DNA from: Paramacrobiotus metropolitanus
Taxonomy: Eukaryota; Tardigrada; Eutardigrada; Parachela; Macrobiotidae
DNA length: 64,000 nucleotides
NCBI RefSeq assembly: GCF_019649055.1
Contig: NW_026570358.1
Span: forward strand, 124,001-188,000
Direction of reading: 5' to 3'
Shown here one piece after another: positions 25,188 through 38,336 of this stretch (position 1 is the stretch's first letter; each line of letters begins with the position of its first letter). A model generated the notes under the pieces. It saw only the letters and a program-made list of their open reading frames with translations. It did no database searches and had not been told where the DNA came from. Made by a program: the position numbers and the translations under genes.

Positions 25188-26572
25188 CTGGAAAATCGTA
25201 AGCCGGTTACTGTGTATCTCTCGTACGTACTTCAGCCGCTTTAATTACAGCTATATCATCATTCTTGGTTTAAATTACTGTTGATCATAGCATAAGTTAT
25301 GCCAACAAGATATGATACATTATTGTCCGGGAGCACGAATAAGCAGTGACAAAGTGTTTCGCTTTTAATGTCACGTAATTTATGTAACGACTAACGAGCA
25401 AGTGCATAATATAAAATTTGGTACATGAAAGTGTATACAGTATCTACAATCTTGTAATTTAGTGCACCGTGCCATTGTTATTGCTCTGCTGTGTTGCAAC
25501 ATTTTTTTGCATTTATTTCCTCGTCAGTGGATTGCAAGTTTTAATTGGCACATATTGATGTGAATGCTGAATGTAACCATGAATTTATCAATTACCAGAA
25601 GATGCTATGGAAGTCCGGACATTTTCGTTTAATGATTTCAAACCATTTTTTTATTATAATTAGCAAAAAAATATGGCTGCTCCAGTCAACAACTGAACAA
25701 AGATTTCCATATTTTGCATGTTCAAAACCTGCGTTAAAGAACCCAAGATCTGCTATAAATAACCGGTATAAATAAACCAGAAAAATATAGCGATTCGCCA
25801 AAGAATTTCCCTAAAATACGTGGTTTATTTGCACCTTATCACAGCACCGACCATGTCTGGACACCCATCTGGTAGATCAACAGGAACGGGGATCACATTT
25901 TTGAGGAATTAAATTGTTTATGCCAACTGGTCATGCTACACAAAATAGCTCGATAGGATTATTTAACGCAATACTCGTACTGATGTTGTAAGAATAATTG
26001 TGTTAGGTAGGCAAAGAGAAGTGTTTTTGTTATAAATTTGTTTTAGTACTCAGATTGTATTTAAGTGCGACGGTAACTGTTATTAAAGTGCTCAGAACAA
26101 ATTACAGCTATCAAATACAACCATGCTTCAGCTTTCGATCAAAAAAAGAAATGCTTTAAAGCACCGATTTCAGAACTGTTTGGAGCCAGTGATCATTCTA
26201 CTCATACATAAAACGCATTGCTACGCTTAATATGCGTAATGTATTTCATACGCATTTGGACTGACGACCACAATATGTTTACACACGTCCTTTTGTAGGT
26301 CAAATTTTGCGCATCTTGTATTGTTCACAACAGAACGTTATTTACTGTATTCACCCCAGTTTTTTAAAACACTGATATCGCTACATAGAATATCTATATG
26401 ACAGGAAAGCTTTTTAGTAATGCGTAGTTGCGTAGAAATTACGGTCTAAGAGCACATAGTTAAGGCATTAGTATTGCGTTGATCGATCTCACTTATAAAA
26501 GTTATAATATGATTTAGTTACTGTAAGCCTGTAACCAATTATTCGTATATATATTGTTGCATATCTTTGCAG
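25188..26572. other. noncoding interval
   Basis: AT-rich. It should hold the missing 5' exon of the minus-strand Ser/Thr-rich gene, but no candidate with a signal peptide and a phase-1 donor could be supported. Confidence 0.4.
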
Positions 26573-26737
26573 CAGTTTCAAAAGTCTCTGGCGCCCGTAC
26601 GGATGGTAGTCACCGGACTGGACGGTGCCGACCTTAATTTCTTTCCAGTTAAGCTAGTTCCAGATAGATTTGGTAATGCTCTGCTGTTAAACCAACAAGT
26701 TGTTGTCTGCAATATACCTAATCATCAATCTGCGTAA
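26573..26737 (+). CDS. possible orphan terminal exon, unknown
   Basis: After a good acceptor (ATATCTTTGCAG) the plus strand is open for 54 codons to TAA and reads like folded protein (MVVTGLDGADLNFFPVKLVP). GC content and codon choice stand out from the AT-rich flanks. No upstream exon was found, and the minus strand is also open across part of it (VGTVQSGDYHPYGRQ), so the strand is uncertain. No family recognised. Confidence 0.25.
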   Translation, partial: QFQKSLAPVRMVVTGLDGADLNFFPVKLVPDRFGNALLLNQQVVVCNIPNHQSA

Positions 26738-27050
26738 ATACGAGTATAAGCAATAATAATAAGCCAAAAGTTTCAAGCAACGATTCAAACAGTATATGTA
26801 CAAACTACAGACTACAGAGTGTATCATTCTGTGTACTTAACCTTAATAATTACTGGTACACCACCACGAGTGTGCGCAGGCAGTGCTGATTGATTCTATC
26901 ATTTCTATGCATAGATGGACGAAGCATACCTATCAGTCCGCAAACCAGTATAACAATGACGCTGCTTCGCCAATCTTTGTGGGGAAATACGGAGATTTAT
27001 TTTTATTGTATTTACATGTATTTTCGTTCAAGTTTCGTGTTGCCTATACT
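26738..27050. other. 5' flank of the adhesion GPCR
   Basis: Short AT-rich stretch before the start codon at 27051. The open frame extends upstream to 26883, but the later ATG gives a clean signal peptide, so the upstream part is treated as leader. Confidence 0.45.
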
Positions 27051-30000
27051 ATGGACGCTATTCGTCCATTTTTAATACTGGCTATACTAATATGCCAATA
27101 CTGGTCAGCGGAATGCTCACCCTTGTCAACAACAACAGCGGACAGAAACCACCGAACAACAAATCGATCATTACCCCACCTGTACAGCAATCCAAATATG
27201 CGGTCTGACGTCGACGTATGCATCGCCGAAATGCAGGACGAATGGACATGCTCGTGCAGCTCATCCGAATCCAACTGTTGTTGCTGTTGGGCTATGGTGA
27301 TCGATGAATACGATCTGCACAGTGAGGACGGCATGACATCACAACAGTTTCTCAACGCCGCACTGGACTTTCATAATCGACAAAACTGTCGTCCGCTGCA
27401 AGCAGGACTATCGGACAACGAAATCCAGTTTTACCAAGAACATATTCAAGCTTTTTTTACAGTACCGTCAGCATCTGCCCAAGTAGCTATCGATTCCAAT
27501 CCACTTCTGCCAAATCAGTTTTGGAGCGGTGTTATGGAAACAATGGTCCGCTCCCGGTCCCGCTGGTCAGAATCCCGCATCAGCGATTTAACAGTAAAAC
27601 AAACGACCATGTTTGTGCACCAGGTTGTCGAGAAACAACGGTGTGACATTTTAGCGGCAGACGGAATAGCCTCTTTTCCTGTGTACAAAGCCATTAATAA
27701 TTTACCGAACAACATATCGGTAATTGCTAATGATTGTGGTCTTTTGTCAAAGGAGGATTCCGTCTGTGTTAGAGTAGATGAGACCGCTCTGGAGGAAATG
27801 TGCCGCCAAGATACAACTTTGTCCTCATGGTACTGGATACAGATCCTCAGTCCAAAATATCTCGACCACACAAGCTTTGCTGCAAACATACAAATCGACG
27901 CCGTAGACATTGAATCCATCATTCGAATTGTTCGAGTGTTCGGCTGGGTCGTTGGCCTGTTATCCCCTTTTGCCAATTTTACTGGCATTTCCAATGAATA
28001 TTTCTTAACAGCCGAGTTTTCACCTTTTGCACCGGTGGGTTGTCAATTAGGCTAAGCGATTCCATGTTTAGCTTAAAAGTGGTTTTGCTGATGTTTTGCA
28101 GGTCAAGGACAAATCTGACGCTAGCCATTTCATGTGCATCATGTTGCCGCGGGGCGAAAGTCACTGGAGTGATCGACACTGTCAGCAACCGGCAGACATA
28201 GATGCTCAGAACCGGGTCACATGTCGCTGTCGAAACTTTGGAATGCTGACGTTTATCGAAGCACGCATCAGCACAACAACAACACTGTCTTCGACAACAG
28301 GGAGTTTCAGTACTCTGCTGGAGGATGCAACCACCACTGTTATTACAGAGGCATCCAGCTCACCAAACTGGGAAGGAGCTACCAACGCCACAACAACCAC
28401 AACAGAAGCGCAATCTATAGCATCAGATTTCTCAACAACAGTTCTTTCGCTCGAGACAGACATGGATACGACTAGTTCCAACACAACCGCTGCCCTTTCT
28501 TTAACACCGTATACAAGTGGCCCCTCGAGCACGAATCTCCCAGCTAATGTCACTGGACTATCGTTAGATAATGCAACAGAAGCAGACTTGACAGCTTTGA
28601 CTGCAACAGATATCGCAACAACGGATTTTTCAACTGGGATAGACGATGATACGACCATTTCCGATACAACCGCAACAGTTGTTTCAACGACCGATACAAC
28701 TATTCCATCAGACACAAATTTTGCAGTCACTGAAACCGAACCGCCGCTAGGTAATATAACAGAACCGGAATCCACAACTTTAACCACAACAGATTTCGGA
28801 ACAACTGACCTCTCGCCTAATATCGACACTGCCGCCACGGTTCCCAATACCACCGTAACATTTTCTTCCACGCTGTCTACAAACGATGATCTGAGCACTG
28901 ATTCCGCAGCTACCGTCACCGGAACCCCAGATTTCTTTGATTTTGGAACAAATAGTACCGACACTTTCTATCAGACGGATTCGCTGACAGAGACCACGGT
29001 CTCTATTATACACCTTAACCTCACCAGCGAATTTACCGCAGTACACCTAACTGAAAGTGTTAACACCACGGTTTCCGTATTCAACAGCCCTCCAAGCACG
29101 ACACCGCTCCCCGACAATCCATCCGACATCCTGGATTATTACGCTAACACTACCAACATCCAGAATCCGGAAGATTGGAGTCGAGCTTTGAATGCCACTT
29201 TAGACGCAGTTAACACTTTATCGCAGGGCTCTCAAATGAGGTTTCACGATGTGGAAAGGTCTATCGAGATCGTGAACACTTATGTGCAAAGACGGCGCAG
29301 CAGCAACAGCAACAGTTCCGAGAACTGTCAACGACCTTCCATAGCACCGGAAATACATTTTAATGCAACTTCGGAAACACTTACTTGTTCGCTAATTGAA
29401 GATGACTTTCGGATCGATGCCGCTCATGCCGTGGTTAAAATTTGTGACCGATTACTTCATTCCAAAAACAGCCCTCCGGATTCTGTTCAGAGCGGAAATG
29501 ATGCCGCTGTGCTGCTTTTGGACACGTTGGAAAATCTGTATCTAACGATGCCACCAAGTGAACACCCGTTGGAAATTAATTTCGGAAAAATATCCTTGTG
29601 CTTAAATATATTCAAAGTGAATTCTACCAGCAACTTTCAATCGATTTCTGAAAAGCTGAAAACAGTGGCAACCGTCCATCCTGTTGGGTCAAATCAAATA
29701 AAAAGTGCCGATTTCTCTCGCCGAACTACCAACAGCACTTTTACTTCGCTTCTGCAGCTAAACGATGCCGTGCTGCAGAAGGAATTTGAGACTCTTGGTA
29801 AGTTGCTGAGGTCAGATAAAAAGATTGCAGTCATGACTGAATTAAACCTATAGCTCCAATGGTTTTTAGTCGCACCCATTCCACCGAGTGAGAACCGAAT
29901 TTTCGCCTTTCAGTTGTTGGCGCTACCGAATCCTTCTTTTGCAAGATTCAAACATCCGTCTGAAATGCCGGTGCGCAACGGCCGACGAAGTGGATTGGTG

Positions 30001-32051
30001 CTAGTTTCGGCGTCTATGCGAAACGTCAGCGGGCCGTACAAGGACATGGTAACAATTACGCACAAAGCGGACAGTCTTTTTCAGGTAGCTTTACTTTTTG
30101 AGACTCTTTAGTACTCTAGATGCAATGTGGGAATGTCGCCAGAATGCTTATAATTTGGAAAGCTTCTAGGGTCGTTTAACTGGTCGGAGTGCACATCACT
30201 GTGTATTTCTGGATTACTCGGTTGAAGGTGAAGAGACTACTTCCATGTGGTCGACTGAAGGCTGCCATCTTATGCGGAAGAGTGCAACATGGAGCGAAGG
30301 GACAACCGCTGAATGTGTATGCGATCATCTTACCCCGTTTACCATGCTTCTTGATTTGTGTGGTAGTCTCCTCAGCGAGGACGATGCGGATGACGAGCCT
30401 ATGTATTTAACCCTGGAACCGGCGATTGTAACCCTGTGCAGTTTAATTGTGTCAATTATATGTTGCTTCTTCATTGCTTGCCATCTACTGTAAGTGAGCC
30501 GCTTCAATTCGAAGTAACTGCGAGAGGTATTTAGCGAGATATTTCTTCGATAGATGGGCCGTATGGAATAACGTCATTGGATTCACTCCCAGAAAATTCA
30601 CTCGACTAAATTTTGTAGTCGGCATTTGTCTGGCCCATATGTCGTTTCTCTTGAGCCATACCGCAATGGAACGTGACGACGAAATTGGCTGCTTATTAGT
30701 GGCGATTGTATCGCACTGGCTTATGCTGGTGGTGTTTGCCTGGATGGGAATTGAAGGGTACTGGATGATCTTGCCAGTGTTTAAATTTTGGACGGCAATA
30801 TACGAGAACACACGGGTGCCCGGTGATACATATGGAGGCGTTCGGTGGAAGGTGTGGTGCATTGCTTGGTGTAAGCTGTCTAAAGGTCGGGACTCGGTTC
30901 CGTCTCCTTCGGTGCACTTTAATCGTTTTCTGGTTTGTAGTGCTTCCATTTTCTTTTCCGTTCTTCGGGATCCTCAGTCACATCCCATTCGAGGCTATGA
31001 AGCAAGCGTTTGATGGCCATGCTTATGCAGTGGAAGAACGATGGTTAGTGTATCCTAAATCCGTACAATTCCGAGGCAAAAATTGCAACAGTTATAAATG
31101 ACCTACGATCTGCAACTTGCAGTCATCTAATTAGAACAATATACTTGCCGGGAACCTATGATAATCAAAGTTCGTATCTTATATAGTATGTTTTATTATT
31201 TAATACCTAAGGGTATCTTCAAGTGTAGGTGTTGGCTTGATCATGAGCACACCGCTTTCGTGGCTTGGACCTTCCTTGGACCGGTTACCATAATTTGTGT
31301 CAGCAACATTGTGCTGTACATTTTGTACTTGCGTCGTAAGTTCATTGCTTTTATGTACGAATGTTTCCCGGTATAAAGCCTCTTAAGTATAAATAAGTAA
31401 TGTTGATCATTAATTTGCAGATACTTTACAAAATGAGAAAGAACTGCAGCCCTCACGAAGAGATGGACCTAAGCGGTTTAAGATAATCAGTCTGATATGT
31501 ACCAGCGGATTACTTGGTGGCACGTGGCTTTTGGGATACTTCCTGCTTTTCGTATGCGATATGAGCGACAACGTCAAAATGGCTCTGGGATGCGTGTACA
31601 TCGTACTGAGTGCTGCACAAGGAGTTTTCATTGTGGTGGTGCACCTCAGGGAAATGAACGTACGAAGCACGGCTGGACTTGCCAAGAAACGTTTACGTAT
31701 CTTCCGAAGAGGTACATTATAGTAGCTACTGATACTTCGTATGGATACACTTCGTCCCATATTTTTCAAGTGTTTACTATTCAGTTATCCTTGTTGATTC
31801 CTGCGTCGCGAAATGCACATGATTTCTTTTTAGGACAAAATAAAACAAGGGACTCGATCGCCGTACGATATTGGAGAGAGTTGACAACAACACCTGCCGT
31901 GTCCGGCGGACCTGGTCGATGGGCAGGTGCATTGGTTTTAACGGATGACAATACGAATGTCTCGTCCAGCATAAATGACGAAACATCCGAAGACACAACT
32001 TCCGAAGCTCTGACGATTTCGCGTATTGTTGAGGGAATTTCTGACGCTTAA
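27051..32051 (+). CDS. adhesion-family GPCR with two GPS-like modules
   Basis: Nine exons: 27051-28034, 28102-29797, 29870-30084, 30170-30489, 30554-30815, 30886-31043, 31229-31335, 31421-31711, 31834-32051; 1416 residues, all phases agreeing. Order: signal peptide (MDAIRPFLILAILICQ); Cys-rich N terminus; a GAIN-like region ending near residues 340-385 in a first GPS-like motif (CIMLPRGESHWSDRHC, then TCRCRNFGMLTF); a Ser/Thr-rich mucin stalk of roughly 270 residues; a second GAIN-like region; the canonical GPS (WSTEGCHLM, then ECVCDHLTPFTML); seven TMs (TM6 near GGTWLLGYF, TM7 near SAAQGVFIVV); a Thr/Ser-rich cytoplasmic tail. Adhesion GPCRs self-cleave at HL/T and signal through a tethered agonist; the second motif keeps HLT, the first has NFG. 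The donor of exon 5 was chosen among several in-phase options. Ligand unknown. Confidence 0.88.
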
Positions 32052-32454
32052 CGATACATTGCCACAAGAAAACCGAAAATCACTAATTTACCCCAAAATC
32101 GCCAATTTTACGATGCAGCGATTTTTATGCACTCTGCACATGGAAGCATGATACAATATGTTACACTTTATTCTTTTGAGAGTCGTTTTAGTCAATATCT
32201 GGAATTTTTCGGCAATGTTTTATTTTTTCACTGCTTCGCTTACGTACAGTTCAGTTGCCTAAGCAAAGGTAATCAAGAAATCTACAGTAATAATTTGATT
32301 GCATCCGAATTCAGCTACACCAGCTAATAACCTGCATAGTAGCTAATAACTGTGTCATTTTGGTGTAAATTAAAACAGGACTATGATTTGTAAAATAAAT
32401 TAATATAATTTCCCAGCTCTGTCTCTGGATTGCTGAATGAGCTTCCACATTTGT
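32052..32454. other. gap between convergent genes
   Basis: About 0.4 kb of AT-rich sequence between two 3' ends. AATAAA-like strings occur on the plus strand near 32390, consistent with a polyadenylation region. Nothing else seen. Confidence 0.45.
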
Positions 32455-35400
32455 CTATCTTAACCAGGCGGCAAGGACTGCGAGCAAAAAGAGCACACTG
32501 GACCCGTAGACACCTGAAAAGTGGAACTATACATAACTTTGTGGTACAAGCAGTTACGTGGTAGCTGGTAACCTGCCCAAATCACTTACGATTTCCGTGA
32601 TTTCCGTCGCATTTTAATGCCTCTCCCGTCCATTTTCCTTCGGCTGAGCATACCAGAGTTGTACTGCCAGATATCTGAGAAATAGTATCGTTTCGGCAGG
32701 CTAACTGTACACTCTCGCCGCTGATAAATGAGGAGTTGGATGCGATGACCACCGATTCATCCAGGGCAGGGTAGCCGCAACTGGTTACTACTCGTAGACA
32801 AACGTAAACCCGTATGAGAAAGTAGCAGCATAAGATGCGATCGTGTACATTGTAAATAACGCTGCAGTGTTTAAATTACCAACGGTGATGGAGGTGTTGA
32901 AGTCCTCTTCCACAATTGTCATGAACGTCTTTGTCGTTTGACCCATACGCAACAAGCCGGTAGCCGCGACATCGAACATGCACTCTGCATTTGCACCGCA
33001 GAGATTTTCTGCTTCCCGTTTGAGCGTTGCGTTTTCAATTTCGGGTGCAGCAAATAACGGGCGAAATAAAACGTCGTTGACGGACTCGTACGTCTCCGGC
33101 ACTTGGTACTGGAACAGTGATTCGGCTTTCTGTATCCGCCCTGCAAGTTTAAATTGATTATGCTGAATAGTAAGGGTAGTAAAGAATTTGGTAAAGTCGT
33201 AGATGCTTTGCATATGCAGTACATGATTCTCCAAATGTGAAAATCTCTTCGGCGGTAGGAGTTTGAGGAATCGCCACAGTCTGGCCGCGAGGTATAAGGT
33301 CGTCCGCTGTATCGTCATTCCAGCGGCCGAGTAACCCAGCGCTTTGTGCGTTTTTGTAGGTGCTCGGCAAGGAAACTTGGAACTGAACGACCAAGTCAAC
33401 TTCCTCGATCTCCACTAGAATTCCCAGTGCCAACTGAGCACTGACTTTTTTAAGCGCGGACGTATTCAGGCGATCCAGGTGTATTATGGAATCTAGACGG
33501 TTACGGCAATGATATAGGTAGGTACTTTATTTTGATACACTTTAGCTCACCTACACTTGTTGAAATTTTACGTACCGTCTAGAATAATCAGCGTCGAAAC
33601 AGCATCCAGATCAATGTTTTCGCGGTTTAAGTACAAGTTCAGTCCTTCTCCTCGCGAACTGATACTAGCCTGAATGGTCGTGTTGCCAACGCGAAGCGCT
33701 AAACCTGACCACACTGTGGCCATTAATTCTGCTCCTACAGGAAAGCATTTTAATACCATGATCGCAGGATAGAAGACTGCCGGCTTCCAGGTTTGTTCAG
33801 TTACCTTGTTCGGATTTCGCTTTGGCTGTGCGACCTTGCACGGTTATCACGTTAGGGATCTCCAACAAAACGTATTCGCCCAATCCGTTGAAAGTGTAGC
33901 GGAAGCCATCGTAGGTCTGAATGTGCGGATCTCCGAAACCGACGGCTACAGACAAAACAAGCAATTGCCTTAATACTGCTCGCGGTATAACTGAAAATCT
34001 CGTTTCACGCGTGACTCAAGCGACTAGAAAATGCCACGTACCACTAAGCTTACACCACAACTTACTCTTACCAGAAGTTACCACTCGTGCCAACTCTAAT
34101 GAGTGAAGCAAAAAATGTATATAGGAATCCCGGCACTTGGAAAAACTGTCACTTCTGTCGCTCGATATTTAAATTCTTTTGACCGGTTTTGCCATATACG
34201 TAATATTTAGGTTATTCGTATCAGGATGACAAGTAGTGTTATTACCTGGTCGTGGCGGCTCATAGCATCGTGATGAACCACCTTTCCTGACATCTCGGAA
34301 CAAACGGCAGCTATCGCTATTCCAGTTGGCGTTGTTGCAACACTTTTTCAGCGGAAGTCTATCCGTAATAGCCTCCTCCAGCCTCTGCGCCATCCAGACT
34401 AAACCGGAACTAACGTCATCGACCTCCCGATCTTGGACAAGCAGCTTCACCCGCCCGCCGCCCGGGTGCATGTTAGCCAGAATGAGGTTAGCATTGTCAG
34501 CATAACAACACTGCTGCTGATACTTCCGCGATACAGTGGGGGCCACAACGCATAGAACGGAGGCCGGGTTCTCGGCACAAAAACTAGTGGGCCACAAAGT
34601 ACTATCCGCTGTTTGAATACGGTTACAGGCGCTGATGCTGGTTAGGGGGTTCTCTACGGAAAACCGGGCACGGTCCAAGCGAGCCTGGTTGGCATTCGCT
34701 GGGCACGCTGGGAAGTCAGCGCAATCCGAAGAGTTGTATCTGCAAAAAGAGCACAAACGCTACCATTTCTACCCAAATCGACATAACTTCTTAAACACAT
34801 TGTTACTGACAATTAAAGGGATCTAATTTTTTATGGAAACAAGTATACCCTATCAGGTCGTATGGCGACCTTTACCTCAACGTCCACCGTTCGGCATCCG
34901 CCCAGCATCGACAAAAATCAGTATCAGCTGTACATTTCAGAATGGAGTCAATCAGTACATGGCGTTCAGGAAACCCTGACAAATATTTGCTCCATTGATC
35001 TTGGCTGAGTAGTGTTTGGGAACCTTTGTAAAAAGTCAGTGCCTGAAGTGCACGTCGGCCAAACAGCGGCTGCAGTGGTCGGCGAACGGTATAAGATAGG
35101 ATCATTCCATATTCAGTGTGTTCATAATCATCATTGTTCCGACTGGACTGCTGGGGCAGTCGTTGAAGAAAATCTATATCGAACATCGGCGTCCAGAGGG
35201 ATACCGGAAGCGACTGGTTCCCATGCGTAATGCCGGTGCTGTTCACCAGCGCGTTACGAACAGTGTCTTTCATAATACGAAGAGATCCTCGCAAAAAGAT
35301 GTAACGTTCGTTCGGGAACTCTGGCTGAAAGAGGTTGATGGACGTTTTCAGTGTGATGTCCATTCGGCCCGTATTGATGACTGATGGGACAAGGGGAATC

Positions 35401-37435
35401 ACCATAGTGCGGACATGCTGCGTTACATCAGAACCACTGCAATTAATCAGTCGTTTGATTGCAGAATGAAGGACCGCCAGAGTTCATTGTTTCTGTATAT
35501 GTTTCTGGACGAATTTGGCTAACATAATTCATATATCTGGCAGTAAAGGCCGCTTATCAGGTCAAGTAAACCGTTAATTCCAAATTTTATGTGTTCCCTT
35601 ATCGCATTAATTTATTCTCATCAAATCATTGGCTTATCTTTAGACATGTACCTTAGATACCATCCCACCAAATCAACCGCAACCTTGGAGTTGTTTTTTA
35701 GAACTACTAAATCGGCATCAATATCGTACGGATTCCACTGAAATCGCAACTTTACTTCCGGCAGCGACTCCCATAAATGCTGGTCGATAAGCCTGGCAGA
35801 GTACGTTGTCGAATCTGCATGTATTATAGTATAATTATTTCAGATTACTATGTTATGGCACTTATGGCCGCCCGGTACATATTTGCTTAACAGGTTTCAG
35901 CGGTGCGATCGACATAAAAGCAAGTGATATTAATTCTCTGAACACTAAATACTAACATAGAAACGGAAGATAGGTAGCTGTAAGCAGAAGCCTGCAGTTT
36001 TTTCTTACCAAATGTATACGTGGATGCATAAGGAAAGGTCATCCCATTGTCCACCGAGATGCGTAGAGCCACTACGCCGATCTCACCCGGTGTGGGAGCC
36101 ACACACCGCACGGATGTCGGACCATGTTGCTGGCCGGGAAGGCGATCACCGCCAAATTGACAAATAATTTGATTGATGGGTGTGCCAGCATCAAAGCACA
36201 CTCCGCTGACGATGACTTCGTTGCCACCCAGAACGGAACCGTATTTTGGACTAACGGAAATCGCATGGCTGTCTATAGAAGGTGACAAAACAATCAACAC
36301 TTTTTGCCAACTCATGCCAGCGCATTCGCCGTTGCCTTACTGGATGGATCGCTGCAGTCCACGCCGGTGATGGTGTTGGCATCGAGCCGAAAAATCCAGC
36401 GGCCCGGGACGCCGGTATTGGATTCCGTCACAACCTTTCCCAAGTTTGCTGTTCCGGAGCCGTTGAGTTCTTTGTAATACAGGCCATCGAATCGATTAAA
36501 GCCAGCTAGAAATTAGCCAGATTTGAGTGGCTTCTTGCTGATATGGCAACCAATAGTTGGGTACCCATCGGTAGGAAAAAGGGATTTTCAAACGTTGTTT
36601 TTACCAATCGCGTATTTGTCGTTATGCGAGATCCACTCAAGTTTGTCATAGTTGAAAATTGAAAAGGAATAGCGTCCATCGGTTGCCAGTATGATTTGGA
36701 ACGTATTGGCTGGATATTCCTAGATATAGCGGTTGTCATTCATGTAATGGAGAAAGGTTGTTATCACTTACCGGAGGACATCTCGTACTAAATCGAACGA
36801 CACGGGAAAACGTAAGGATAAACGCCCACTGCGCACGGAACGATCGGAAACTTGCGTCGTACTCTCTGCAAAACGTTTTGATGAGCTAAATCTTGAAGTG
36901 TAATCTGCTCGTACGTTATTGGCGTTTGTATTACTCTCTACCGTATTTGATTTGACAATGCTAGAAGCAGATCTGAATTCTGGTTGGCTATTTCGCGATA
37001 GAAGACGTTGTTGTTTAAATCGCCTCCTGGAAGAGTGTTGCAGTCGTGGCGAGGATCAATGTCGGACCAGAATGCGGACAGCAGCGAACTGTCGTTCATG
37101 GGAAAACTGGTCGGTGTGAACGCTGTAAAGGGCTGATTAAAGCTGATGTAGCCATTCGTTCCTAACTACAACCACAGTCAACCTTTGATTTTGCTGTAGA
37201 ACATTAAATTTTCCTCTTGAAAAATCCGCTAAAATGTGCATCTGCCTACGTATAACTGGCTGTAGCTGTGCTCCAAAAAGACAAACGGATGAGAAATGGC
37301 AAGTCCCAGGGAAATGTCATCGGCTTTCTCTAGGAGACGGTCACCAACGGCCGTGCCGTACGGCTGTAATGGAGCAGCATGAGAATATGTAAGAGCTATA
37401 AGCAATACGTATAAGGCGTATATGGAGATCGCCAT
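32455..37435 (-). CDS. Mesh-like NIDO-IPT-AMOP-VWD-sushi protein
   Basis: Fifteen minus-strand exons: 37250-37435, 36942-37165, 36772-36865, 36605-36719, 36341-36505, 36009-36272, 35652-35814, 34876-35436, 34246-34739, 33805-33945, 33576-33734, 33223-33492, 32880-33140, 32590-32790, 32455-32513; 1118 residues. Order: signal peptide; NIDO domain ([38 protein letters not shown]); IPT/TIG domain ([17 protein letters not shown]); AMOP region ([34 protein letters not shown]); VWD ([33 protein letters not shown]); sushi domain ([12 protein letters not shown] to KWTGEALKC). This is the domain set of insect Mesh, a smooth septate junction protein of gut and Malpighian tubules; an epithelial adhesion role is inferred. 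After the sushi domain only [18 protein letters not shown] remains before the stop, so there is no cytoplasmic tail; see findings. No frame breaks. Confidence 0.88.
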
Positions 37436-38313
37436 TTTTGAATCTACTTGAAACTGATTTATGAAAATAATAGACTAACTGGCCGAGCAATGTTTTTAAG
37501 GTGCGATAAGGATAGCGTCTGCCGCAGTATAGTGACTGATTCATGCCTGCTTATCAAATTAACAAAAGGCAAAAACAGTTGTACCGATAATGTCTGCATG
37601 AAGAGTTACAAAGCTTTCGGGTGTAAGACGTTAATATGCATGCTCCAGATATACTGTAACATCTTTCGCACAATGCTGAGATTTGAACGCGAAATCAGCT
37701 CTGACTCAGGGACAGTATTAGATAACAACTTCCGTATACCTGCAATTGTTCTCCACGATAAGCGTTTTGACTTTGCCAGTATTGTACCCAATTGTTATTA
37801 ACTTACTACAGAGTCTGTATTATTATTTTACCAGTTAAATATCTTGCAGAGGTGACTCATTTTCGACTTCGCGATATGATGAGGGCAATTACATGTAATA
37901 CGATTGCTTCGACTGACGTTAGTAACTTACCATTAGTACTATTAAAGTTGTTACCGAACATTTTACATTTATTTATAAATAATGGCAAAAAGCAGTTTTT
38001 ATAAATGCCGTGCTGACCTTACGGTGAAAAAAGCCCCCTAAACATACGCAAACTCAATATACGGTCGTCGTGAAAGGTTGGTTTTTGTGTTTGTATCGGT
38101 AGTGCCGTAATCTCACGATGTTCAATTTATAGCAGGCAATTGCATGGCCAATATAGCCGACAAAGAAGGGTAATACTAATGAATACTAATGAACAACCCG
38201 GAGGTCAAAAAAGACGTACGCCGTAAATTTGTCTCACCCAGTTTTTTTTATATCCGACCAGCGATTACCCCGACTAATAAATCTGTGCAGAAAACGGGGA
38301 AAATTCGGGTGTG

Positions 38314-38336
38314 CAAAATTTTAATTTAAAATTTTG
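38314..38336. repeat. AT-rich near-perfect palindrome
   Basis: CAAAATTTTAA and TTAAAATTTTG face each other across one base, giving 11-base arms. It could extrude as a hairpin or be the core of an old inverted-repeat element; no flanking duplication was recognised. Confidence 0.6.

Noticed and set aside
30850-30885. Very short (34-base) alternative intron in the adhesion GPCR
   Set aside because: Shorter than any other intron in the window; the donor at 30816 gives a 70-base intron in the same phase.
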